DNA of 7,414 nucleotides from Deltaproteobacteria bacterium (GCA_016784945.1 JADHTP010000152.1:1-7414); one strand, 5' to 3'; counted from the stretch's first letter, positions 1-6,085 are shown. Notes: generated from the letters alone by a model not told the origin. Made by a program: numbers and translations.

Positions 1-393
1 GAGCGCCGGGATGGCGTGGACCGGGTGATGACGGGTGTGCTGGATTTTCCGGGCGGTGTCCTGGCGCGATTCGAGACCAGCATCGCCAACACGGAACGCC
101 ACCGCCTGGAGGTGGCCGGTACCCTGGCCCACCTCGTGGTGGAGGATCCCTGGGTGCCGGGTACCGGTGACGTGACCATCCTGATCCGCCGACGAGGCCA
201 GTTGGACGAAGTCGTTCCGGTCGAGGGGGCGAACACCTGGGTTCTGCAATTCGAACATTTCGCACGGCTGGTCAACGAAGGTCTGCGGCCGCAATGGCCG
301 GTGGAAGATGCCGTGTCGAACCTGTGCGTGCTGGACGCCCTGGCATCCTCGGCCCGGCAGGGCAGGGTGGTAGCCGTCGATCGTTCATTGTAA
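1..393 (+). CDS. Gfo/Idh/MocA-family oxidoreductase, C-terminal part (5' end outside window)
   Basis: The frame is open from base 1 to a TAA at 391-393, giving about 130 residues of a C-terminal domain; the NAD(P)-binding Rossmann half must lie left of the window. The visible part has the usual pattern of the family's C-terminal domain. A strand of the type 'GVLDFPGGVLARFETS' is followed by a strand naming an altered sugar-like side ('RLEVAGT...LVVEDPW'). The protein then ends in a helix ('PVEDAVSNLCVLDALASSARQGRVV') that in this family closes the sheet. Members are NAD(P)-dependent dehydrogenases acting on sugars, inositols or related polyols; the substrate cannot be told from this half. An internal GTG at 16 and ATG at 28 are not likely starts because homology-like sequence continues upstream. 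The stop codon lies inside a heptad repeat tract shared with the convergent neighbour. Confidence 0.8.
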   Translation, partial: ERRDGVDRVMTGVLDFPGGVLARFETSIANTERHRLEVAGTLAHLVVEDPWVPGTGDVTILIRRRGQLDEVVPVEGANTWVLQFEHFARLVNEGLRPQWPVEDAVSNLCVLDALASSARQGRVVAVDRSL

Positions 394-477
394 ATCGTTG
401 ATCGTCAAGAACGAGACCGCGGTCCAAGATCCCTTCCCTTCCGGAAACGATCAATGATCGACGGTCTACGATCTACG
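374..477. repeat. Inverted arrays of degenerate heptanucleotide repeats in a convergent spacer
   Basis: On the + strand five consecutive 7-base units occupy 375-409, loosely matching CGTNGAT (for example CGTCGAT at 375 and CGTTGAT at 396). On the - strand four units occupy 477-450 (for example CGTAGAT at 477-471 and CGTCGAT at 463-457). The two arrays face each other, so the spacer folds. ATCGTTGATCGT (394-405) can pair with ACGATCAATGAT (447-458) over 12 base pairs including one G-U. In another register CCGTCGATC (374-382) pairs perfectly with GATCGACGG (456-464). A perfect 10-base palindrome, GACCGCGGTC, sits near the middle (415-424). Each array includes the stop codon of its own gene (TAA 391-393; TAG 475-473). 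There is no U-run on either side, so a classical intrinsic terminator is not supported, though a bidirectional transcript-end structure is possible. Confidence 0.65.
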
Positions 478-1996
478 CCACAAAAAGCTTATCCGACGCA
501 AAGGCGGGATCACAGGTCAGGTTGATGCCGAGCCGGCGAAAGCCCTTCTCGTCACCGGGCGGGGGGATGTGGGTCATGTGCGCCTCACATCCCTTGAGAA
601 CAGGCAGCTGATCCAGTGCCGCCTTGGCCGTGGGATTCGTGGTGGCCGCGATGCTCAATGCGATGAGGACCTCCCGTACATCCAGGCTGATGTTCTTCCG
701 GTCCAGGATGTCCTTCTTGAGGTTCGTAATGGATCCGATGATGTTGTCGCCCAGCAACGGGAGAGTGCGGGGGATGCCGGCCAGCTGCTTGATGCTGTTC
801 AGGATCACACTGGACGCGGCGTGCATGAGGGGCGAGTTCCGGCCCTGAACCAGGGTGCCGTCTGGCAGCTCGAGGGAGGCGCCCACGAAGACGCCCTTGT
901 GACCCTTGTCATGGGTCTTCTCGGCCTCGATGGCGGCATCGCGGGCGGGCTTCACCACGATCCGGTTCTCGGGACGCACGTGGTATTCCTCCATCAACGC
1001 CTCCACGCGACGGACCGATTCCCCGTCGGCGAGGCCCGTGATGTATTCACCCGAATACCGGAAATAGCGACGGATGATTTCCTGTTTTGCTGCTACGGCG
1101 GCGGCCTCGTCGTTCACGATGGCGTATCCCGCCCGGTTGACGCCCATGTCCGTGGGGGACTGGTACATGGAAGCGGCGCCCGTTATCTTTTCCAGGATTC
1201 GCCTCAACAGGGGAAATGCCTCCACGTCGCGGTTGTAGTTGACGGCCGTGACACCGTGGACCTCCAGGTGGAAGGGATCGATGAGGTTGACGTCCCGAAG
1301 GTCCGCCGTGGCCGCTTCGTAGGCCGCGTTGACCGGGTGCTTCAGCGGCAGATTCCAGATGGGGAACGTTTCGAACTTCGCGTAGCCCGCTTTCACCCCC
1401 CGCTGGTTCTCGTGATAGACCTGGGACAGGCAGGTGGCCATCTTGCCGCTGTTGGGGCCGGGCGCGTTGACCACCACCAGCGGTCTCTCGGTTTCAATAT
1501 AGGGATTGGCCCCGTACCCCTCGTCGCTGACGGTCCTGTCCACGTCCGACGGGTAACCTTCGATGACGCCGTGGGTATAGACTCTGACCCCCCGTCGTTC
1601 GAGCTTGGTCTTGAAAGCGGCGGCAGCCGGCTGGCCCGTGAAACGGGTGATCACCACGGCCCGGACCTCCAGACCCCACTGGCGCAGGTCGTCGATGAGC
1701 TTGAAGGTGTCCGCGTCGTAGGAGATGCCGAAGTCGGCCCGCATCTTCCTGCGCTCGATGTCGCCGGCATAGATGCAGATGATGATCTCGGCCTTGTCCT
1801 TCAACTTGTTGAGGAGGAGCATCTTCACGTTGGGATCGAACCCGGGGAGCACCCGGGACGCGTGGTAGTCGAACAGGAGTTTGCCGCCGAACTCGAGGTA
1901 GAGCTTGTTGTCGCAATTTGCGATGCGGTCCTCGATGGCGGCGGTCTGTTCGGCCAGGTACTTTTCATTGTCGAACGCGACGTGTTTTTCCTTCAC
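473..1996 (-). CDS. DUF1846 (UPF0371-like) family protein
   Basis: A 507-residue protein, the usual size for the DUF1846 family (roughly 500 residues). Recognisable family blocks are an N-terminal segment with 'LEFGGKLLFDYHASRVLPGF' (about residues 34-53), the phosphate-loop-like APGPNSGK (178-185) followed by MATCLSQVYHE, and SPTDMGVNR (280-287). The biochemical function of the family is not established. The Gly-rich loop suggests nucleotide or phosphate binding, which is inference. I see no signal peptide or membrane segment, so a cytosolic location is likely. I chose the GTG at 1996 because a GGAGGA Shine-Dalgarno (2010-2005) sits 8 bases upstream. An in-frame ATG at 2050 would add 18 poorly protein-like residues and lacks such a site. 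The transglutaminase-like gene lies 103 bases upstream on the same strand, and a promoter-like sequence in that gap may drive this gene alone. Confidence 0.88.
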   Translation of the reverse strand: MKEKHVAFDNEKYLAEQTAAIEDRIANCDNKLYLEFGGKLLFDYHASRVLPGFDPNVKMLLLNKLKDKAEIIICIYAGDIERRKMRADFGISYDADTFKLIDDLRQWGLEVRAVVITRFTGQPAAAAFKTKLERRGVRVYTHGVIEGYPSDVDRTVSDEGYGANPYIETERPLVVVNAPGPNSGKMATCLSQVYHENQRGVKAGYAKFETFPIWNLPLKHPVNAAYEAATADLRDVNLIDPFHLEVHGVTAVNYNRDVEAFPLLRRILEKITGAASMYQSPTDMGVNRAGYAIVNDEAAAVAAKQEIIRRYFRYSGEYITGLADGESVRRVEALMEEYHVRPENRIVVKPARDAAIEAEKTHDKGHKGVFVGASLELPDGTLVQGRNSPLMHAASSVILNSIKQLAGIPRTLPLLGDNIIGSITNLKKDILDRKNISLDVREVLIALSIAATTNPTAKAALDQLPVLKGCEAHMTHIPPPGDEKGFRRLGINLTCDPAFASDKLFVA

Positions 1997-2004
1997 CGTG
2001 GTGG

Positions 2005-2010
2005 TCCTCC
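2005..2010 (-). promoter_or_regulatory. Ribosome binding site deciding the GTG start of the DUF1846 gene
   Basis: The - strand reads GGAGGA here, 8 bases before GTG (1996-1994). This is the strongest Shine-Dalgarno match near the gene, and it favours the GTG over the upstream in-frame ATG at 2050. Confidence 0.75.
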
Positions 2011-2051
2011 GTGGATTTTTCGGGTGGGGCCCATGGGATCCATGGAACATG

Positions 2052-2081
2052 GATATAACACGGAACGGGATGGGATTTCAG
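2052..2081 (-). promoter_or_regulatory. Candidate extended -10 promoter for the DUF1846 gene
   Basis: On the - strand CTGAAA (2081-2076; 4 of 6 to TTGACA) is followed after 18 bases by TATATC (2057-2052; 4 of 6 to TATAAT). TGT comes directly before the -10 box, an extended -10 feature. Transcription would start near 2045, leaving a leader of about 50 bases that contains the GGAGGA site. The match is moderate, and the -35 box overlaps a palindrome. Confidence 0.4.
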
Positions 2082-2092
2082 TCCCGACTGAA
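2077..2092. repeat. 16-base palindrome (candidate operator) between the transglutaminase-like and DUF1846 genes
   Basis: The + strand reads TTCAGTCCCGACTGAA: two perfect 7-base arms around a 2-base centre. It lies 8-23 bases past the stop codon of the upstream gene and overlaps the candidate -35 box of the DUF1846 gene. It could be a binding site for a dimeric regulator. As RNA it could form a 6-base-pair hairpin with a 4-base loop, but no U-run follows, so a terminator role is less likely. Confidence 0.4.
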
Positions 2093-2099
2093 CACGCCT

Positions 2100-2738
2100 T
2101 CAAGATCCGGCGTTTTCCGCGAGCTGCTTCCACTTCCGGTAGAGGGGATACCGCCTTTCGAAAGTCGACACGATGTCGTCAACGGGGACGTCGGCGAATT
2201 CACCCCGGTAACGGATGTATTCCATGTGACGATGGCCCACCGTGTCCAGCGGGTGGTAGAGGGCGTCATGCTGCCCATCGAAATCGAGGGCTTTCACGCC
2301 AAACCGTCGGCACAGTTCGATGTTGAAGGCAGGGGTCGCCTTGACCCAGGCGTCGCCAAGGTGAATCGCCGTGTAGCCATGCCAGTAGAACACGTCGGTC
2401 TGCATGAAACGGTGCATGCGGTCCGTGGACAGGTGGTTCCTGACGTCCGCGAATCCCACGCGTGCGGGAATTCCCGCGGCCCGGCAGCAGGCGGCAAGCA
2501 GGGCGGCCTTGGCCACGCACCAACCCCGACCTGCGACCAGGGTGGTGCTGGCACGCAATCCCTTTACCGTCATGTCGATGCTGAAGGGGTCGTACCGGAT
2601 GCCGTCCCTGACCCGGTGGTAGAGTCTGATGGCCCTTTCGGAGGGATCCGTCGCATCGCCGATTCCATCCAGGGCGAACCGGTCCACCTGTTCGTTGTTG
2701 CTGTCGATGATGGCCGTGGGTTCAAGGAATTCCTTCAC
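2100..2738 (-). CDS. Transglutaminase-like superfamily protein (cytosolic, small)
   Basis: A 212-residue protein with the transglutaminase-like fold of papain-type cysteine proteases and amidases. The nucleophile is Cys74 in GRGWCVAKAALLAA, followed by the typical helix ending in RAAGIPAR (86-93). The catalytic His is most likely His120 in YWHGYTAIHL. In the next conserved block, WVKATPAFN (131-139), Asn139 stands where many relatives carry Asp. There is no signal peptide or transmembrane segment, so it should act in the cytosol; its substrate is unknown. I chose the GTG at 2738 (VKEFLEPTAIIDS) because the alignable family-like sequence begins there, a weak GGTGA site lies just upstream, and the start context matches the neighbouring DUF1846 gene. 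A GTG at 2747 is nearly as good. The open frame extends to 2831, but the extra residues look non-coding and would cover the srkA promoter. It is divergent from srkA. Confidence 0.85.
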   Translation of the reverse strand: MKEFLEPTAIIDSNNEQVDRFALDGIGDATDPSERAIRLYHRVRDGIRYDPFSIDMTVKGLRASTTLVAGRGWCVAKAALLAACCRAAGIPARVGFADVRNHLSTDRMHRFMQTDVFYWHGYTAIHLGDAWVKATPAFNIELCRRFGVKALDFDGQHDALYHPLDTVGHRHMEYIRYRGEFADVPVDDIVSTFERRYPLYRKWKQLAENAGS

Positions 2739-2763
2739 CGTTGTCACCGTGGTTGCCGAACCA

Positions 2764-2793
2764 TGGATAGCACCGGCTCCCGGGCTCTGGCAA
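2764..2793 (-). promoter_or_regulatory. Weak candidate promoter for the transglutaminase-like gene
   Basis: On the - strand TTGCCA (2793-2788; 5 of 6 to the -35 consensus) is followed after 18 bases by TATCCA (2769-2764), a poor -10 box. The placement just upstream of the chosen start is right, but the -10 match is weak and could be chance. Confidence 0.2.
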
Positions 2794-2812
2794 GACGGTT
2801 GAAGACGCGATC

Positions 2813-2835
2813 CGTCGTGGTCACTTGCCACGACG
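2813..2835. repeat. Perfect inverted repeat overlapping the srkA promoter
   Basis: CGTCGTGG (2813-2820) and CCACGACG (2828-2835) are exact reverse complements separated by 7 bases. The right arm overlaps the -35 hexamer of the candidate srkA promoter, and the whole element sits in the divergent spacer between srkA and the transglutaminase-like gene. A dimeric repressor or activator bound here could affect both directions. Without a known motif the regulator cannot be named. Confidence 0.5.
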
Positions 2836-2854
2836 CGCGGTGCAGGCGCATAAT
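2825..2854 (+). promoter_or_regulatory. Candidate sigma-70-type promoter of srkA
   Basis: TTGCCA (2825-2830; 5 of 6 to TTGACA) is followed after 18 bases by CATAAT (2849-2854; 5 of 6 to TATAAT). The start of transcription would fall near 2861, giving a leader of about 20 bases before the ATG at 2882. This is the best promoter match I found in the window. Confidence 0.6.
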
Positions 2855-2881
2855 CCGGCCCGTCAGGAACCTGGAAACAAG

Positions 2882-3943
2882 ATGTCGATGAACGACGAAA
2901 GAACCACGGACCTGTTCCTGAAGTTGACCCCGGAGAGGGTCCTCGATGCGGTGGAGGCGTCGGGCCTGGAGTGTGCCCCGGTCTGTCACCCCCTCAACTC
3001 GTTTGAAAACCGCGTCTATGACGTGCTGTTGCAGGACGATGGGCGGATCGTGGCCAAGTTCTACCGCCCCGGTCGTTGGTCCCGGGCCCAGATCCTGGAA
3101 GAGCACATGTTCATGTCGGACCTCGGGGAGGCCGAAGTGCCCGTGTGTGCTGTTCGGCCCTTTCCCGACGGGACAACCCTCAAGGAAATCGACGGCATCT
3201 GGTACTGCCTGTATGACCGGTTCGGCGGGCGGGCGCCGGAAGACCTGAGCGACGAGTCCGTGGAGCGACTGGGCATGATGGCGGCCCGCATCCACAACGT
3301 GGGGGGGCGGACCGATGCGCCGAACCGACTCAGGCTCAACGCCCGGATGTACGTAAGGGAGGACCTGGCCTGGCTCGCGGGTCAGGGGGTCATCCCCGAC
3401 CACGTGGAAAGTCGATACCTTGACGCGGCCAACACCATTGCCGATCTGGCGGAAAGACGACTGGACGGCGTACCCACCCTGCGCATCCACGGCGATCTGC
3501 ACGCGGGAAACCTCCTGATCCGCGATGGGCGTTTCCACGTGCTGGACTTCGACGACATGGTGGTGGGTCCTGCCGTTCAGGACCTGTGGCTTCTCCTGCC
3601 CGGGCGCGATGCCACCACCGGGCGACAGCGCGAGGTCTTCCTGGAGGCCTACGAACAGTTCCGCGCCTTCGACCGGGCCACCCTGGACCTGGTGGAACCG
3701 TTACGGGGCATGAGACTTGTTCACTACGCGGCGTGGCTGGCCCGGCGGTGGCACGATCCCATTTTTCCGGCCACGTGGCCCCAGTTCGGAACGGAAGACT
3801 GGTGGACCCGGCAGGCGGACGACCTGGAAGACGTCATCGAGCACGCCTCGACGGAACAGGAGAAGGTGTCGGGCAAGAAGGACGAGGAGGCCCTGACCAA
3901 CGCCGATTTCTTCTGGGACTGGGATGATAAGGACAAGTCGTGA
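2882..3943 (+). CDS. srkA: SrkA/YihE-type stress response serine/threonine protein kinase
   Basis: A 353-residue kinase of the aminoglycoside-phosphotransferase-like fold. Visible elements in order: the N-lobe loop NSFENRVY (39-46) typical of SrkA; VAKFYRP with the presumed ATP-binding Lys59; the catalytic loop HGDLHAGN (203-210) with Asp205 and Asn210; the metal-binding LDFDD (Asp222); and GPAVQDLW (229-236). In E. coli SrkA phosphorylates Ser/Thr residues, belongs to the Cpx envelope-stress response and counteracts programmed death under stress; a similar role here is inference. The start is ATG 2882, because the family-like sequence begins just after it and a TGGA stretch lies upstream. 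A second in-frame ATG is at 2888, and upstream frame (to 2825) overlaps the promoter. The protein is about 25 residues longer than the 328-residue E. coli protein, mainly through a charged tail ending in FFWDWDDKDKS. Confidence 0.88.
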   Translation: MSMNDERTTDLFLKLTPERVLDAVEASGLECAPVCHPLNSFENRVYDVLLQDDGRIVAKFYRPGRWSRAQILEEHMFMSDLGEAEVPVCAVRPFPDGTTLKEIDGIWYCLYDRFGGRAPEDLSDESVERLGMMAARIHNVGGRTDAPNRLRLNARMYVREDLAWLAGQGVIPDHVESRYLDAANTIADLAERRLDGVPTLRIHGDLHAGNLLIRDGRFHVLDFDDMVVGPAVQDLWLLLPGRDATTGRQREVFLEAYEQFRAFDRATLDLVEPLRGMRLVHYAAWLARRWHDPIFPATWPQFGTEDWWTRQADDLEDVIEHASTEQEKVSGKKDEEALTNADFFWDWDDKDKS

Positions 3944-3988
3944 AGCGCATCAGACGGGTCGGTTCAGCGTGCCGGTTCGGGTGCCTGG

Positions 3989-4126
3989 TCAGCCGTTCCG
4001 TCGATCCTTGCCCGAACGTCTATCAGGGTTGTTGCGACGTTCCTGCCCCTTGTTGTTGGGTTCGCTGAACTTCCTGCGGTCCCCCTGCCGGCGATCATTC
4101 CCCTTGCGTCTTTTCTTGTTTTCCAT
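3989..4126 (-). CDS. Arg-rich 45-residue microprotein with five Asp/Glu-Arg-Arg repeats
   Basis: A short frame begins at ATG 4126 and ends at TGA 3991-3989. I do not recognise the product. It is strikingly patterned: NDRR (10-13), GDRR (15-18), QERR (28-31), PDRR (34-37) and KDRR (40-43), so every late arginine pair follows an acidic residue. By my count there are 12 Arg, 6 Lys and 7 acidic residues, net charge near +11, with no hydrophobic segment and no cysteine. The ATG is the only possible start, since an in-frame TAG lies two codons upstream (4135-4133). AAGG (4139-4136), within AAGGTAGGG, sits 9 bases ahead as a ribosome site. It could bind nucleic acid or act as a disordered polycation. 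Similar RR-rich stretches occur at the N-termini of some bacterial signalling proteins (recollection, not checked). It is convergent with srkA (45 bases between stops) and divergent from lepA. Confidence 0.6.
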   Translation of the reverse strand: MENKKRRKGNDRRQGDRRKFSEPNNKGQERRNNPDRRSGKDRRNG

Positions 4127-4286
4127 CTGGCCCTACCTTATTTGGTGACGCCATGAAACCATTAATTGTCCTTATGATAGACCATGCACCACACCAGTTT
4201 GCTAGCCGATGACAAGAGCAGGAAAAAACAGTTTCGGCCTTGACACCGTTTGAAGGTAACTGCATCCTCCGGGCGAGGAACGCACC
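4127..4286. other. Divergent spacer between the microprotein gene and lepA
   Basis: This 160-base spacer must hold the start signals for both lepA (+) and the microprotein gene (-). It is AT-richer than its surroundings, mostly at 4141-4230. A perfect -35 hexamer, TTGACA, is at 4240-4245 (+), but the sequence 16-18 bases later (around CATCCT, 4263-4268) is a poor -10 box. TATGAT (4173-4178, +) and its opposite-strand counterpart TATCAT (4179-4174) are good -10 boxes without a convincing -35. I cannot assign a promoter with confidence. The lepA ribosome site GAGGA is at 4275-4279. Confidence 0.4.
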
Positions 4287-6083
4287 ATGGCCGAGACTCG
4301 CAACTTCAGCATCATCGCCCACATCGACCACGGCAAGTCCACCCTGGCGGACCGGTTGATACAGAAAGCGGGCCTGGTGACGGAACGTGACTTCAGGGAC
4401 CAGATCCTGGACACCATGGACATCGAAAGAGAGCGCGGGATCACCATCAAGAGCCAGACCGCCAGTCTTCCCTACCGTGCCAGGGACGGCGAAGAGTACG
4501 TACTGAACCTCATCGACACCCCCGGGCACGTGGATTTTTCCTACGAAGTGTCACGGGCACTGTCTTCCTGTGAGGGAGTCCTGCTTCTGGTGGATGCCAC
4601 CCAGGGTGTTCAGGCCCAGACCCAGGCCAACCTCTTCATGGCCATGGAGCACGACCTGGAAATCATCCCGGTGATCAACAAGATCGACCTGGCGTCGGCT
4701 GACATCGATGGCGCGAAAGACCAGATTGACAGGGACCTGGCCCTGGACCCGGAGTCGGCCGTGCTGGTGTCCGCCAAGACCGGCGAAGGCGTGGATGAAC
4801 TCCTGGAGGCCATCGTCCGGCAGTTTCCGCCCCCGATTGGAGACCCCACGGAAGCCCTGAAGGCCCTGATATTCGATGCCCGTTACGATCCGTTCAGAGG
4901 CGCGGTGGCCAGCTGCCGGGTCTTTTCCGGCGCGGTCCGGTCCGGGGACATCATCCGGTTCATGTTCACCGGCAAGACCCATCGCGTGGAGGAGGTGGGG
5001 AGGTTCCAGATCGAACGGGTTTCTTCGGAGAGCCTGGCGGCGGGTGACGTGGGATACCTGATCGCAGGGATCAAGACCGTGGCCGACACGCGCATCGGGG
5101 ACACCATGACCCTGGACGATCGTCCGGCGGATGAGGCTTTGCCAGGGTTCCGCGAGTCCAAGCCCATGGTCTTTTCGTCCCTGTACCCCGTGTCGTCCGA
5201 CGATTTCATGAGCCTGTCGGAATCCCTGGAAAAGTACGAACTCAATGATGCGGCCCTCGTTTACACGAAGGATTCCTCGTCGGCATTGGGACAGGGTTTC
5301 AGGGCCGGGTTCCTGGGACTCCTGCACCTGGAAATCGTGCAGGAACGCCTGGAGCGCGAGTTCAACCAGTCCCTCATTCTGACGGCGCCCAGCGTTGAAT
5401 ACCACTTCCACCTTGAAAACGGCTCCATGTTGTCCGTGGACAATCCCACGTACTACCCGGACCCGATGAGCATCAGCCGGGCGGAAGAGCCCTACATCCG
5501 GGCCTCCATCTACATCCCGGATCGGTACATGGGGGCGGTCATGAAGCTCTGCCTGGAAAGGCGGGCCGAAAACTCCCAGCTGGAATACCCGTCCTCCGGT
5601 CGCCTGGAAATGCGTTTCGACATGCCCCTGGCCGAGGTGGTCTTCGACTTCTACGACCGGCTCAAGAGCGTCACCCAGGGGTACGGTTCCCTGGACTACG
5701 AAATGTTGGAATACCGGACCTCTGACCTGGTCAAGGTGGACATCCTGGTCAACGGGGAAAGGGTGGATGCCCTGTCCATGATCGTCCAGAGGGACCGGGC
5801 ACGGACCCGGGCGGTCCAGGCCTGCGAGCGGCTCAAGGAAACCATCCCCCGGCACATGTTCAAGATCCCGATCCAGGGGGCCATCGGGGGCAAGATCATC
5901 AGCCGCGAAACCATCAATGCCTTTCGCAAGGACGTGACGGCCAAGTGCTACGGTGGCGACGTTTCCCGGAAAAGGAAGCTGCTGGAAAAGCAGAAGAAAG
6001 GGAAGCGGCGGATGAAGATGGTGGGCAACGTGGAAATCCCGCAGAGCGCCTTCATCGCGGTGCTCAAGGCCAGGGACGAATAG
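4287..6083 (+). CDS. lepA: Elongation factor 4 (translational GTPase LepA)
   Basis: A complete 598-residue LepA, against 599 in E. coli. The GTPase motifs are all intact: AHIDHGKS (11-18, G1), RERGITIK (48-55, G2), DTPGH (77-81, G3), NKID (131-134, G4) and SAK (162-164, G5). They are followed by domain II, the EF-G-like domains III and V, and the LepA-specific C-terminal domain with TAKCYGGD, a Lys/Arg-rich helix and GNVEIPQ near the end. LepA is a ribosome-dependent GTPase acting on stalled or misaligned elongation complexes and, by other reports, in initiation or 30S maturation. It is mostly cytosolic or membrane-associated. The ATG at 4287 is preceded by GAGGA with 7 bases spacing and matches the family N-terminus. 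The stop codon overlaps the hemW start by one base, so the two are translationally coupled. Confidence 0.98.
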   Translation: MAETRNFSIIAHIDHGKSTLADRLIQKAGLVTERDFRDQILDTMDIERERGITIKSQTASLPYRARDGEEYVLNLIDTPGHVDFSYEVSRALSSCEGVLLLVDATQGVQAQTQANLFMAMEHDLEIIPVINKIDLASADIDGAKDQIDRDLALDPESAVLVSAKTGEGVDELLEAIVRQFPPPIGDPTEALKALIFDARYDPFRGAVASCRVFSGAVRSGDIIRFMFTGKTHRVEEVGRFQIERVSSESLAAGDVGYLIAGIKTVADTRIGDTMTLDDRPADEALPGFRESKPMVFSSLYPVSSDDFMSLSESLEKYELNDAALVYTKDSSSALGQGFRAGFLGLLHLEIVQERLEREFNQSLILTAPSVEYHFHLENGSMLSVDNPTYYPDPMSISRAEEPYIRASIYIPDRYMGAVMKLCLERRAENSQLEYPSSGRLEMRFDMPLAEVVFDFYDRLKSVTQGYGSLDYEMLEYRTSDLVKVDILVNGERVDALSMIVQRDRARTRAVQACERLKETIPRHMFKIPIQGAIGGKIISRETINAFRKDVTAKCYGGDVSRKRKLLEKQKKGKRRMKMVGNVEIPQSAFIAVLKARDE

Positions 6084-6085
6084 TG
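6072..6085 (+). promoter_or_regulatory. lepA-hemW translational coupling junction
   Basis: The lepA stop TAG (6081-6083) and the hemW start GTG (6083-6085) share one base in TAGTG. AGGGA (6072-6076) lies 6 bases before the GTG, inside the end of lepA, and can serve as ribosome site. This arrangement points to termination-reinitiation and decides the GTG as hemW start. Confidence 0.75.

Noticed and set aside
569..2326. Long + strand open frame (585 codons) antisense to the DUF1846 and transglutaminase-like genes
   Set aside because: It lies opposite clearly recognisable proteins, has no family-like blocks of its own, and GC-rich coding DNA commonly leaves long open frames on the other strand.
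2739..2831. Upstream extension of the transglutaminase-like gene to a GTG at 2831
   Set aside because: The added 31 residues do not resemble protein of this family, and the region carries the srkA promoter and inverted repeat.
3301..3307. Run of seven G in srkA as a phase-variation tract or sequencing error
   Set aside because: The reading frame continues through it into correct kinase motifs, and a run of seven G is unremarkable in this GC-rich DNA.
3924..4148. 74-codon + strand frame after srkA
   Set aside because: It overlaps the end of srkA, has no ribosome site, and is the complement of the patterned minus-strand microprotein frame, which explains its Arg/Ser/Leu-rich content.
4240..4268. 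Perfect TTGACA as lepA promoter
   Set aside because: No acceptable -10 hexamer lies at 16-18 bases; the nearest (CATCCT) matches only three positions and would start transcription almost at the start codon.
4551..5855. 434-codon - strand frame inside lepA, and a similar 379-codon one at 5948-7087 across the end of lepA and hemW
   Set aside because: Both are antisense to highly conserved genes, and their sequences are low-information Gly/Val/His/Gln-rich translations typical of reversed GC-rich codons.
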